A program made the position numbers and the translations under genes. Below the pieces are notes generated by a model that did no database searches, was not told the DNA's origin, and saw only the letters and a program-made list of their open reading frames with translations. From assembly GCF_000473085.1 (NCBI RefSeq), contig NZ_AXBA01000024.1, positions 38,299 through 102,298 of the forward strand: DNA of 64,000 nt. Reading direction: 5' to 3'. This document shows positions 26,526-35,223 of the stretch, piece after piece. Within the stretch, counting starts at the first letter, position 1. Every line of letters begins with the position of its first letter. Source of the DNA: Azorhizobium doebereinerae UFLA1-100 (GTDB taxonomy: Bacteria; Pseudomonadota; Alphaproteobacteria; Rhizobiales; Xanthobacteraceae).

Positions 26526-27419
26526 TCAGAACCGATAGCGCGCGGCGAACACCAGGCCGTTCTCCTGCGGGAAATTGCGCGCCAGATAGGTGGTGAAGGC
26601 GGCGACGCCCACCGAAAGATGCCCGTCCACCTCGACCAAGGTGGCGATCTGGGCCTTGTAATAGTCATAGGACAGATCGAAGTCCGGCCCCTCGCCCGCG
26701 CCCTCCGAGAGCACGTTGAAGGACTGCGCCAGCAGCAGCCACCCCGGCGCCACCTCGGCGCCTAGCGTGGCGTCGAACCGCAGTTCATCCGGCGGGTCGC
26801 CGAGGCGCTGGCGCTGCGCCAGTTGCAGGTCGAGGAAGGCCGGCAGGCCCAGCAGCACGAAAGACAGGCCGGCCATCAGCCGCAGGTCCGCCTCCCAGTC
26901 CTGGTAGCCGAGCGCGGCGCGGCTGCTCGACCCGCCCGCCCCCGGCGCCCGCGCCACCGCCTGGGCGGAGACCACCCAGCCGGCGCCCGCCGCCAGCCGG
27001 AACCGCGCGCCGGCGTCGCTATAGCCCGGTCCGGCATATTGCGCCCGCTCCGGCCCGGTGATCGTGACGGCGAGAAACTGGGTGCCGAACAGCAGGGTCA
27101 CGCCGTCCAGCGCGCCGTATTCCCACAGCAGATTCTGCTCCACCTTGCGGTAGTTCGCGCCGTCACCGAGCGCGTAGCCGGGGCCGAAGGCCGATCCGGC
27201 GCCGGCGATGGAGGTGGTGGACCAGAATTCCGAGCCGCCGGGCGGCAGCGTCCAGGCGCCCGCCAGCGCCGCGCCGGACCCGCCGAGAAGGACCGCCAGC
27301 GCCGCGACGCCGGCCGGCACGGCGCGCCGTCTGGCGGGGCGCGGGGCCTTGGCCCGCGGGCCTTTCCCGCGGCCTCCCCCGGCGCCGCGCACGCCCTCCC
27401 GGCATTGCCCCCAGACCAT
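26526..27419 (-). CDS. Predicted outer-membrane beta-barrel protein
   Basis: 297 aa. A basic N-region precedes a hydrophobic signal core (AVPAGVAALAVLLGGSGAALAG), and the mature part consists of alternating polar/hydrophobic strands with many Tyr/Trp/Gly and ends in ARYRF, a C-terminal aromatic residue typical for Bam-assembled barrels. No named family was recognised. The N-region is long (about 30 residues of Gly/Arg), so a later start is possible. It converges with the small AT-rich gene. Confidence 0.75.
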   Translation of the reverse strand: MVWGQCREGVRGAGGGRGKGPRAKAPRPARRRAVPAGVAALAVLLGGSGAALAGAWTLPPGGSEFWSTTSIAGAGSAFGPGYALGDGANYRKVEQNLLWEYGALDGVTLLFGTQFLAVTITGPERAQYAGPGYSDAGARFRLAAGAGWVVSAQAVARAPGAGGSSSRAALGYQDWEADLRLMAGLSFVLLGLPAFLDLQLAQRQRLGDPPDELRFDATLGAEVAPGWLLLAQSFNVLSEGAGEGPDFDLSYDYYKAQIATLVEVDGHLSVGVAAFTTYLARNFPQENGLVFAARYRF

Positions 27420-27613
27420 GCCCGCTCCCCCGACCGGAGCACAACTTTAACGCGGTCCTGGCCGATCTGCGCATCATAACCATAGGTGACCTTGCGGAAA
27501 TTTCATCAAGGGATGTCTTGTGGCTGCATTTTGAACCGACCATATTGCGGGGTGCATCGGTCCAGGTGCGGGGCCTGCCCCCGCGGCCGATGGATTGAGG
27601 AAAGGAACCGACG

Positions 27614-28399
27614 ATGTCCGATTATGATCGCAACGTCGCCGCGCGTTACGGCTCGGTGACGCGCTCGGAGGCCGCGATCGACCAGGGCCTGCGGGCGTAC
27701 ATGCTCAGCGTGTACAACTTCATGGCTCTTGGGCTTGCCATCACCGGCGCGGCCGCCCTTGGCGTCTACATGCTCTCCGTGACCACCGACGCGGGCGCGG
27801 CCGCAGGCCAGATCGCCGGCGGCATCATGCTGACCAAGTTCGGCTACGCGCTGTTCGTCAGCCCGCTGAAGTGGGTGGTGATGCTCGCGCCGCTGGCCGC
27901 GGTGTTCTTCCTGAGCTTCCGCATCCAGTCCATGAGCGTGGCCGCCGCCCAGGCGGTGTTCTGGGTCTATGCGGCGCTGGTGGGCATCTCCCTGTCCACC
28001 ATCTTCCTGGTGTACTCGCACGAGAGCATCGGCCGGGTGTTCTTCATCACGGCCGCGTCCTTCGGCGGGCTCAGCCTGTGGGGCTACACCACCAAGCGTG
28101 ACCTGACGGGGATGGGGTCGTTCCTCATCATGGGCCTGTTCGGCATCATCATCGCCTCGCTGGTGAACATCTTCCTGGCGAGCTCGATGCTGCAGTTCAT
28201 CGTGTCCGTGGTGGGCGTGCTGGTGTTCGCGGGCCTCACCGCCTACGACACCCAGCGCATCAAGGAGATGTACTTCGCCGGCGACGACGACGTGGTGGCC
28301 GGCAAGAAGGCCATCATGGGCGCGCTGACGCTGTATCTCGACTTCATCAACCTGTTCATGATGCTGCTGCAGCTGTTCGGCAACCGCAACAGCAACTGA
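27614..28399 (+). CDS. Bax inhibitor-1/YccA family membrane protein
   Basis: 261-aa inner-membrane protein with seven predicted helices (TMBIM fold). Family features: N-terminal IDQGLRAYMLSVYNFMALGL, the central YSHESIGRVFFITAASFGGL region, and near the end YDTQRIKEMYF with the conserved aspartate used for pH-gated calcium leak in characterised homologues, then LYLDFINLFMMLLQLFG. It is a single-gene unit closed by an intrinsic terminator. Confidence 0.93.
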   Translation: MSDYDRNVAARYGSVTRSEAAIDQGLRAYMLSVYNFMALGLAITGAAALGVYMLSVTTDAGAAAGQIAGGIMLTKFGYALFVSPLKWVVMLAPLAAVFFLSFRIQSMSVAAAQAVFWVYAALVGISLSTIFLVYSHESIGRVFFITAASFGGLSLWGYTTKRDLTGMGSFLIMGLFGIIIASLVNIFLASSMLQFIVSVVGVLVFAGLTAYDTQRIKEMYFAGDDDVVAGKKAIMGALTLYLDFINLFMMLLQLFGNRNSN

Positions 28400-28431
28400 T
28401 CCGGCCGACGCGCCGAACCAGACGCATGGAG

Positions 28432-28462
28432 GGCCCCGGCGGGTTTGCCGGGGCCTTTTTTT
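28432..28462 (+). terminator. Intrinsic terminator after the Bax inhibitor-1 gene
   Basis: Stem GGCCCCGGC at 28432-28440 with GCCGGGGCC at 28447-28455, six-base loop, followed by seven T (28456-28462). Confidence 0.95.
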
Positions 28463-28572
28463 GCCGCGCCCGCCGCTGCGCCCGCCGCCGCGGGTGCGAC
28501 GCGGGGCAGGCTTCAAAACCGCACGGCGCGCTTGTATGAGGAGCCGGATCCCTTCTCTCCCGCGCGGCCACC

Positions 28573-29094
28573 ATGCTCGTCCGTCCCGCCACCCTCGCCG
28601 ACATCCCCGCCATCGCCGCCATCTATGACGAGGCGGTGCGCACCGGCACGGCCTCGTTCGAGCTGGACCCGCCGGGCACCGGCGAGATGACCCGCCGCTT
28701 CGACGCGCTGCTGGCCGGGGGCTATCCCTACCTGGCGGCGGTGGACGACGACGGCGCGCTGCTCGGCTATGCCTATGCGGGCGCCTTCCGGCCGCGCATC
28801 GCCTACCGCTTCACCGTGGAGAACTCGATCTACGTCGCCCCGTCCGCGCAGAAGCGCGGCGTGGGCCGGGCGCTGCTGGAGGCGCTGGTGGCCGAATGCG
28901 AGGCGCGCGGCTTCCGCCAGATGGTGGCGGTGATCGGCGACAGCGCCAATGCCGGCTCCATCGGCCTGCACCGCGCCTGCGGCTTCCGCGACATCGGCAT
29001 CCTGGCCTCCACCGGCCTGAAGTTCGGCCGCTGGCTCGACACCGTGCTGATGCAGCGCGACCTCGGCGAGGGCGACCGCACGCCCGGCGCCTGA
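28573..29094 (+). CDS. GNAT-family N-acetyltransferase (phosphinothricin acetyltransferase-like)
   Basis: 173-aa cytoplasmic acetyltransferase. The acetyl-CoA loop is seen as QKRGVGRALLEALVAEC, preceded by the PAT-type strand SIYVAPSA and followed by VIGDSANAGSIGLHRACGF, which matches the phosphinothricin/methionine sulfoximine acetyltransferase subgroup. The natural substrate is probably an amino acid analogue. Stand-alone gene between a terminator and the L,D-transpeptidase. Confidence 0.9.
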   Translation: MLVRPATLADIPAIAAIYDEAVRTGTASFELDPPGTGEMTRRFDALLAGGYPYLAAVDDDGALLGYAYAGAFRPRIAYRFTVENSIYVAPSAQKRGVGRALLEALVAECEARGFRQMVAVIGDSANAGSIGLHRACGFRDIGILASTGLKFGRWLDTVLMQRDLGEGDRTPGA

Positions 29095-29323
29095 GGCGCC
29101 CGGAACGGCGGCGGACCCGGCCATTCTTTTTCCTTTTCCTTCCCCTGCGGCTCAGCTATCGGGAAACGGGGCGTGCATCAGGCAGGAGCGCGATCCCATG
29201 GTTGCGGGGGAGGACAGACGCCGAACGGCCCATCGCCACCGGAACGCCCGGTCGCGCGATGCCGCTCGGATGCGTCCGCCGTCTTCGCCGCGCCAGGGGG
29301 GCGGGAAGAGGGAGGTCGAGTTC

Positions 29324-29998
29324 ATGTCGACGACATTCAGGACCATCGGTCTGGCCACGGTTCTCCAGCTGGGGCTGCTCGCCCTCGCCGGCACCGCGTT
29401 CGGCCAGTCATTCGGCGCCAAGCCCGTTCCCAATGCCTCCATTCCCGGCGTGACCGCGCCGCGCGGCACCCCCGGCGCGACGCTGGACATCGGCGACCAG
29501 CCCGGCCTCGTGCCGCCCGAGGATGACGAGGCCCAGCTCGACCCGGCCTATCGCCGCCAGCCGGTCTATTTCCGCACCACGGAAGCCGCCGGCACCATCA
29601 TCATCTCCACCTCCGACCGCTATCTCTACCTGGTGGAAGGCAACAACCGGGCGATGCGCTACGGCATCGGCGTCGGCCGCGACGGCTTCCAGTGGCAGGG
29701 CCTGGAGAAGATCAGCCGCAAGGCGGAATGGCCGGACTGGACGCCGCCGGCGGAAATGATCCAGCGCCAGCCCTACCTGCCGCGCTTCATGGCCGGCGGC
29801 CCGGGCAACCCCATGGGCGCCCGCGCGCTCTATCTCGGCCAGACCGTCTACCGCATCCACGGCACCAACCAGCCCGACACCATCGGCTATGCGGTGTCCT
29901 CCGGCTGCTTCCGGCTGGTGAACAGCGACATCATCGACCTCTACAGCCGCGTGCCGGTGGGCACCAAGGTCATCATCCGCCAGGCGGTTACGCTGTGA
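29324..29998 (+). CDS. L,D-transpeptidase (YkuD domain)
   Basis: 224-aa exported cell-wall enzyme. N-terminal helix TVLQLGLLALAGTAFGQ is the signal peptide. The catalytic motif is IHGTNQPDTIGYAVSSGCFR followed by LVN, with the active-site cysteine in SSGCFR. It forms 3-3 cross-links in peptidoglycan or attaches proteins to it. ATG at 29324 has GGAGGT 8 bases upstream. 35 bases separate it from the next gene on the same strand. Confidence 0.93.
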   Translation: MSTTFRTIGLATVLQLGLLALAGTAFGQSFGAKPVPNASIPGVTAPRGTPGATLDIGDQPGLVPPEDDEAQLDPAYRRQPVYFRTTEAAGTIIISTSDRYLYLVEGNNRAMRYGIGVGRDGFQWQGLEKISRKAEWPDWTPPAEMIQRQPYLPRFMAGGPGNPMGARALYLGQTVYRIHGTNQPDTIGYAVSSGCFRLVNSDIIDLYSRVPVGTKVIIRQAVTL

Positions 29999-30033
29999 GC
30001 GGCTTTCCCTTCCTCCTTTCCGGGGCACGTCCT

Positions 30034-31077
30034 ATGACGCGAGGCGTTTCTGCGAAGACTTTCCGGACGTCGGGCCTGCTGGCCCTGCTGGCCGGCGCCG
30101 CCGTGGCGTTCACCGCCCACGGCGCCGCCGCCCAGACCCTGAAGGCGGTCAAGGACCGCGGGTCGCTGACCTGCGGCGTCAGCACCGGCATCATCGGCTT
30201 CTCCGCCCAGGCGGACGGCAAGTGGACCGGCTTCGACGTGGACTTCTGCAAGGCGGTGGCCGCCGCCGTGCTGAACGACCCGGCGAAGGTCACCTACGTG
30301 CCGCTCAATGCCGAGGAGCGCTTCACCGCGCTGCAATCCGGCAAGGTGGACGTGCTCTCGCGCAACACCACCTGGACGCTGGAGCGCGAAGCCAAGCTCA
30401 AGCTGCTGTTCGGCCCCATCACCTATTATGACGGCCAGGGCTTCCTCGTGCCCGCCGCCCGCAAGGTCGAATCCGCGCTGGAGCTGGACGGCTCGAAGGT
30501 CTGCGTCCAGGCCGGCACCACCGCCGCCAGCTATGCGACGGACTATTTCAAAGCCAACAACATGAAGATCGAGCTGGTCACCCTGCCCTCGGTGCAGGAG
30601 CTGGTGAAGGCCTATGAGGCCGGCACCTGCGACACGCTGACCACCGACGTGTCGCAGCTCTATGCCCTGCGCACCGGCTTCGCCAAGCCGGCCGCCCACA
30701 TCGTCCTGCCCGACGTCATCACCAAGGAGCCGCTCGGCCCGGTGGTGCGCCAGGGCGACGACGAATGGTTCAACGTGGTGAAGTGGACCCACTACGCCAT
30801 GCTCAACGGCGAGGAACTGGGCGTGTCCTCGCTCAGCATCGACGACGCGCTGAAGTCCGAGAAGCCGGACGTGAAGCGCCTGGTGGGCACCGAGGGCGAC
30901 TACGGCACCCAGCTCGGCCTGACCAAGGACTTCGCGGTGCGCATCATCCGCGCCGTGGGCAATTACGGCGAAGTGTTCGAGCGCAATGTCGGCACCGGCT
31001 CCAAGCTCGCCATCCCGCGCGGCGTGAACCAGCTCTGGAGCACCGGCGGCATCCAGTACGCCCCTCCGGTGCGCTGA
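30034..31077 (+). CDS. aapJ: General L-amino acid-binding periplasmic protein (AapJ-like), orphan
   Basis: 347-aa type II binding protein. Signal peptide to AAAQ (about residue 34), then LKAVKDRGSLTCGVSTGIIG and GKWTGFDVDFCKAVAAAVL, the polar amino acid binding signature with the conserved GFD. C-terminal LWSTGGIQYAPPVR is AapJ-like. The genes for the partner permeases and ATPase (aapQMP) are absent here, so the protein must work with a transporter encoded elsewhere or as a spare receptor. An intrinsic terminator follows. Confidence 0.9.
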   Translation: MTRGVSAKTFRTSGLLALLAGAAVAFTAHGAAAQTLKAVKDRGSLTCGVSTGIIGFSAQADGKWTGFDVDFCKAVAAAVLNDPAKVTYVPLNAEERFTALQSGKVDVLSRNTTWTLEREAKLKLLFGPITYYDGQGFLVPAARKVESALELDGSKVCVQAGTTAASYATDYFKANNMKIELVTLPSVQELVKAYEAGTCDTLTTDVSQLYALRTGFAKPAAHIVLPDVITKEPLGPVVRQGDDEWFNVVKWTHYAMLNGEELGVSSLSIDDALKSEKPDVKRLVGTEGDYGTQLGLTKDFAVRIIRAVGNYGEVFERNVGTGSKLAIPRGVNQLWSTGGIQYAPPVR

Positions 31078-31119
31078 GCGCCCGCTCAAGGCCCGACGCA
31101 ACAGAACCCGACGCAGCAA

Positions 31120-31151
31120 GGCTGCCCGCCCCGCGGGCAGCCTTTTTCTTT
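31120..31151 (+). terminator. Intrinsic terminator after the amino-acid binding protein
   Basis: Stem GGCTGCCCGC at 31120-31129 with GCGGGCAGCC at 31133-31142, three-base loop, then TTTTTCTTT. Confidence 0.95.
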
Positions 31152-31316
31152 GCCCGGCGGCCGGCCGCGCGGACAATCACCCGCACCCAGCGGGCCGGGC
31201 TCACGCGACTGTGACCGCCACCCGCCCGCCCGGCCGGCGGCGCGGGTCCGGCCTTCCGCAGGAACAGTATTCCCGTCCGGGGGATGGGCGGGCTATAGGG
31301 CAGCACCCGGCGCGCG

Positions 31317-31342
31317 GCGCGGGCCTCGCCCGAGGCCCGCGC
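31317..31342 (+). other. Strong hairpin in the leader of the MBL-hydrolase gene
   Basis: Perfect inverted repeat GCGCGGGCCTCG / CGAGGCCCGCGC (31317-31328 and 31331-31342) about 37 bases before the next ATG. No T-run follows, so termination is unlikely; it may affect translation or mRNA stability. The rest of the gap 31152-31379 is GC-rich with no gene. Confidence 0.5.
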
Positions 31343-31379
31343 GGATCGCCGACGCTCTCCTCCCTTCGGGACCATCTGC

Positions 31380-32270
31380 ATGGCCGCCCTGCCCCCGCTT
31401 CCGCCCGTCGCCTACCGCTACAGCGTCGGCTCCGTCACCGTGACGGCGCTGCCCGACGGCACCCGCACCATCCCGCTGCCGGACGGCTTCGTGCGCAACC
31501 AGCCGCAGGCGGCGGTGAAGGCCGCGCTGCGCGCCGCCTTCCTGCCGGACGACCAGCTGACGATCTATTTCAACCCGCTGCTGCTGGAGATCGCCGGCCG
31601 CCGCGTGCTCATCGACACCGGCTTCGGCCCGCAGGCGGAGCCCTCCACCATGGGCCGCCTGCACCACACGCTGGAATCCGTCGGCGTGGCGGCGGCCACC
31701 ATCAACACGGTGGTGATCTCCCACTTCCATCTCGACCATATCAACGGCCTGCTGGCCGCCGACGGCACGCCCGCCTTCCCCAATGCCCAGGTGCTGGTGC
31801 CGGAGCGCGAATGGGACTTCTGGCTGGACGAAGGCGCCGCCAGCCGCGCGCCGGACGCCCAGAAGCCCGCCTTCGCCAATGCCCGCCGGGTGTTCGCGGC
31901 GGTGGAGAGCCACGTCAACCGCTATGACTGGGACCAGGAGGTGCTGCCCGGCCTCACCGCCATCGGCACCCCCGGCCACACGCCGGGCCATACCTCCTTC
32001 ATGCTCACCTCGGGCGCGGACCGGCTGTTCATCCAGTCGGACCTGACCAACACGCCCTACCTGTTCGTGCGCAATCCCGGCTGGCACGCCATGTTCGACA
32101 TGGACCCCGATCTGGCCGAGGCCAGCCGCCGGCGCATGCTGGAGATCGTGGCGGCCGAGCGCCTGCTGGTGGCCGGCTTCCACTTCCCCTTCCCCGGCGC
32201 CGCGCATCTGGAAAAGGACGGCGACGGCTATCGCTTCGTCCCGGTGCCCTGGGTGCAGGCGCGGGGCTGA
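31380..32270 (+). CDS. MBL-fold metallo-hydrolase
   Basis: 296-aa metallo-beta-lactamase-fold enzyme. Metal site SHFHLDH (His-x-His-x-Asp-His) around residue 115, LIDTGFGPQ before it, and TPGHTPGHTSFM and SDLTNTP later. The N-terminal strand part (YRYSVGSVTVTALPDGTR) is typical of the quorum-lactonase-like/hydroxyacylglutathione hydrolase-like branch. No signal peptide. The substrate is open. Confidence 0.88.
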   Translation: MAALPPLPPVAYRYSVGSVTVTALPDGTRTIPLPDGFVRNQPQAAVKAALRAAFLPDDQLTIYFNPLLLEIAGRRVLIDTGFGPQAEPSTMGRLHHTLESVGVAAATINTVVISHFHLDHINGLLAADGTPAFPNAQVLVPEREWDFWLDEGAASRAPDAQKPAFANARRVFAAVESHVNRYDWDQEVLPGLTAIGTPGHTPGHTSFMLTSGADRLFIQSDLTNTPYLFVRNPGWHAMFDMDPDLAEASRRRMLEIVAAERLLVAGFHFPFPGAAHLEKDGDGYRFVPVPWVQARG

Positions 32271-32324
32271 GCGGGGCGCGGCCGCGTCTCCATCCGGCCG
32301 GCGGACATTCCGCCGCAGCCGGGC

Positions 32325-32660
32325 TCAGGCCTCCGCCGTCTCGGCGGCGATCCACTCCAGGAAGGCGGGGTTGCCGCCCTCCACCGGCAGGACCAGCACC
32401 GCCGGCATCTCGTAGGGATGGCCGGCGCGCACCGCCTCCACCACGCGCGGCGCCAGCGCCTGCGTGGTCTTGAGCAGCAGCACCACCTCCTCCGCCCGTT
32501 CCACCGCGCCCTCCCAGCGGTAGATCGAAACCATCGACGGCAGGATGTTGGCGCAGGCGGCAAGGCGCGCCTCCACCGCGCGCCGGCCGGCCGCTTCCGC
32601 CAGGGCGAGGCTGGGATAGGTGGCATAGACGAGGCGCGTGGAGACGAGGCGCGTGGACAT
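32325..32660 (-). CDS. cutA: Divalent-cation tolerance protein CutA
   Basis: 111-aa trimeric ferredoxin-fold protein. Family motifs: [21 protein letters not shown] (written here across residues 31-51, key residues Ala-Cys-Ala-Asn and Ser-Ile-Tyr-x-Trp) and [10 protein letters not shown], then [13 protein letters not shown]. The first residues read [11 protein letters not shown] because of a perfect 15-bp tandem duplication (32628-32642 and 32643-32657). Metal tolerance is the classical phenotype; the biochemical role is not settled. Confidence 0.92.
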   Translation of the reverse strand: MSTRLVSTRLVYATYPSLALAEAAGRRAVEARLAACANILPSMVSIYRWEGAVERAEEVVLLLKTTQALAPRVVEAVRAGHPYEMPAVLVLPVEGGNPAFLEWIAAETAEA

Positions 32661-32972
32661 GGCGGGCTCCGGCACAGGGACGCCCGCACAATGCACCAGG
32701 GCGGCGTGCCTGTCGCGCCACAGGCGGGCGGGAACCCGCCGGCGCGAGCCCCGCCGCCTCGACAACCTCGCTCCCGCCCGATAGACGAAAGACGGAACCG
32801 GAGGCGTCGGGGGAAAGCGCGGTGCTGTCCTACCCGCATGCCGAACCGTCTGTGTTGCAAAGCCGAAGGTGCGAGTCCGCCTGGATGGGGGCGCCTTGCC
32901 TCCCCCGCGCATGATCGCGCCCTCGGCTGCCTCCGCTTCAGGCGCGAGGGCTGCTGGAGAGCAATCGTCCGG
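32661..32972. promoter_or_regulatory. Divergent gap between cutA and the NAD kinase gene
   Basis: 312 bases of GC-rich sequence with no gene or recognised operator. A short GGCGGG/CCCGCC-type hairpin lies about 32725-32740. Promoters for both genes must lie here but were not resolved. Confidence 0.3.
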
Positions 32973-33755
32973 ATGACCGACAGCCCACGCCGCTTCGAGC
33001 GCATCGCCTTCGCGGCAAGCCAGACCAGCGAGGCGGAAGCCGCCCGCGCCCGCCTCATCAAGCGCTACGGTGCGGTGGAGGAGGACGCCGCCGACGTCAT
33101 CGTCGCCCTCGGCGGCGACGGCCTCATGCTCCAGACGCTGCACCGCTTCCGCGACCGGGGCGTGCCGATCTACGGCATGCACCGCGGCTCGGTGGGCTTC
33201 CTCATGAACACCTTCCGCGAGGACGACCTGCACGGGCGCCTCGCCGCCGCCACCCACGTCATCATCCATCCGCTGGTGATGACCGCGCTGGACGTGCACG
33301 GCGTGCACCACACCGCCCCGGCCATCAACGAGGTCTCCCTGCTGCGCCAGACCTACCAGGCGGCGAAGCTGCGCATCTCCATCGACGGCAAGGTGCGGCT
33401 GGAGGAATTGATCTGCGACGGCATCCTGGTGGCCACCCCCGCCGGCTCCACCGCCTACAATCTCTCCGCCCACGGCCCCATCCTGCCGCTGAGCACCGCC
33501 CTGCTGGCGCTGACCCCGATCTCGCCCTTCCGCCCCCGCCGCTGGCGCGGCGCGCTGCTGCCCGACCGCGCCACCATCCAGATCACCGTGCTGGAGGCCG
33601 ACAAGCGGCCGGTGAGCGCGGTGGCCGACCATCAGGAGGTGCGCGACATCGTGGAAGTGTCCGCGCATCTCGACAAATCATCGTCCATGGACATGCTGTT
33701 CGATCCCGACCACGGGCTCGACGAGCGTATCCTGCGTGAACAATTCATCTATTAG
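32973..33755 (+). CDS. nadK: NAD kinase
   Basis: 260-aa cytoplasmic enzyme making NADP from NAD. Motif 1 [13 protein letters not shown] with the catalytic aspartate, [16 protein letters not shown] (NE motif) and the nucleotide-binding [20 protein letters not shown] are all present. The length fits the compact alphaproteobacterial form. ATG at 32973 was chosen by the family start (FERIAFAAS) and a GGAGAGCA upstream. Confidence 0.95.
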   Translation: MTDSPRRFERIAFAASQTSEAEAARARLIKRYGAVEEDAADVIVALGGDGLMLQTLHRFRDRGVPIYGMHRGSVGFLMNTFREDDLHGRLAAATHVIIHPLVMTALDVHGVHHTAPAINEVSLLRQTYQAAKLRISIDGKVRLEELICDGILVATPAGSTAYNLSAHGPILPLSTALLALTPISPFRPRRWRGALLPDRATIQITVLEADKRPVSAVADHQEVRDIVEVSAHLDKSSSMDMLFDPDHGLDERILREQFIY

Positions 33756-33800
33756 GCGCGCCCGGCCCGCCGTCCGGCGGGCCCAGGCCATGACACACGA

Positions 33801-35219
33801 ATGATCTTCTCGTCCGTCACGTTCCTCTACTACTTCCTGCCGGCCTTCCTGATCTGCTACTTCGCGACGCCGAGCCTGCGCGCGAAGAATGTCGTGCTGC
33901 TCGTCTTCTCGCTGGTGTTCTATGCCTGGGGCGGGCTCGGCAACCTCGCCGTCCTCGCCGTCTCCATGGCCGGCAACTATGGGATGGCGCAGGTCATCGA
34001 CGCCCGCTCGCCGCGCTGGCGGCTGCGCATGCTGGGGCTCGCCGTGGCGATGAACATCGCCGGGCTGGTGGTGTTCAAATATTCCGGCTTCCTGGCGGAG
34101 AACCTCAACCTCCTGCTGGCGCCCGCCGGCCTCGCGGTGCCGGTGATCCACCTGCCGCTGCCGCTCGGCATCTCCTTCTTCACCTTCCACGCCATCTCCT
34201 ACCTCGTGGACGTGTACCGGCGCCGGGTGCGGGCCAACACGCGGCTGGAGGAGATCGCGGTCTACATCACCATGTTCCCGCAACTGGTGGCGGGGCCGAT
34301 CGTGCGCTATTCCACCATCGCCCACCGCATCCGCGAGCGGCGCACCACGCCCGGCCGCGTCTCGGCGGGCCTGCGCATCTTCGTCATCGGCCTGTCGTGG
34401 AAGGTGCTGATCGCCGACGAGGTGGCGCCCCTCGTCTCGGTGGTGTTCGACCAGACCAGCGCGCCCTCCTTCGCCACCGCCTGGATCGGCGTGCTGGCCT
34501 ATGCGCTGCAGATCTATTTCGACTTCGGCGGCTATTCCAACATGGCCATCGGCCTCGCCCTCGCCATGGGGTTGAAGTTCCCGCGCAACTTCCGCACGCC
34601 CTATGCCTCGCGCTCCATCACCGACTTCTGGCGGCGCTGGCACATGAGCCTGTCGAGCTGGTTCCGCGACTATGTCTACATCCCCCTGGGCGGCAACCGG
34701 CATGGCCACCTGCACACGGCGCTGAACCTCTGGACCGTCTTCCTGCTGTGCGGCCTGTGGCACGGGGCGAGCTGGACCTTCGTGATCTGGGGCGCCCATC
34801 ACGGCGCCTTCCTGGTGCTGGAGCGCACCGCCTTCGGCCGGGCGCTGGCGCGGGCGCCGCGCGTGGTGTCCCATGCCTATGCCCTGCTGGTGGTGCTCAC
34901 CGGCTGGGTGTGGTTCCGCGCCAACGACCTTGGCGGGGCGCATGACCTGTTCGCCGGCCTTGCCGGGCTCAACGGCTTCGGCGGCCTGCCCGCGCCGCTG
35001 CTCCAGGCGTTGCAGCCGCTGACCATCGCCATGATGGTGCTGGGCTGGCCGCTGGCCATGTTCGGCCTGCCGCTGCCGCCGCGCGGCCTTGTGCCGGACG
35101 CCTGGCGGCGCAAGGCCTATGCGGTCGGCGACAGCCTGGCGGTGCTGGGCCTGTTCCTGTTGTGCGTCATCACCGTGGGGGCGGCGGCCTACAGCCCGTT
35201 CCTCTATTTCAGGTTCTGA
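33801..35219 (+). CDS. MBOAT-family O-acyltransferase (AlgI-like)
   Basis: 472-aa polytopic inner-membrane protein. The AlgI-type conserved blocks are LPLGISFFTFHAISYLVDVY, GPIVRYSTI, FGGYSNMAIGLA, FWRRWHMSLSSWFRDYVYIP and CGLWHGASWTFVIWGAHHG, which contain the two conserved histidines. It passes acetyl groups across the membrane for O-acetylation of an exported polysaccharide. The AlgJ-like gene follows after four bases. No alginate biosynthesis genes are near, so the polymer is unknown. Confidence 0.93.
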   Translation: MIFSSVTFLYYFLPAFLICYFATPSLRAKNVVLLVFSLVFYAWGGLGNLAVLAVSMAGNYGMAQVIDARSPRWRLRMLGLAVAMNIAGLVVFKYSGFLAENLNLLLAPAGLAVPVIHLPLPLGISFFTFHAISYLVDVYRRRVRANTRLEEIAVYITMFPQLVAGPIVRYSTIAHRIRERRTTPGRVSAGLRIFVIGLSWKVLIADEVAPLVSVVFDQTSAPSFATAWIGVLAYALQIYFDFGGYSNMAIGLALAMGLKFPRNFRTPYASRSITDFWRRWHMSLSSWFRDYVYIPLGGNRHGHLHTALNLWTVFLLCGLWHGASWTFVIWGAHHGAFLVLERTAFGRALARAPRVVSHAYALLVVLTGWVWFRANDLGGAHDLFAGLAGLNGFGGLPAPLLQALQPLTIAMMVLGWPLAMFGLPLPPRGLVPDAWRRKAYAVGDSLAVLGLFLLCVITVGAAAYSPFLYFRF

Positions 35220-35223
35220 GCCG

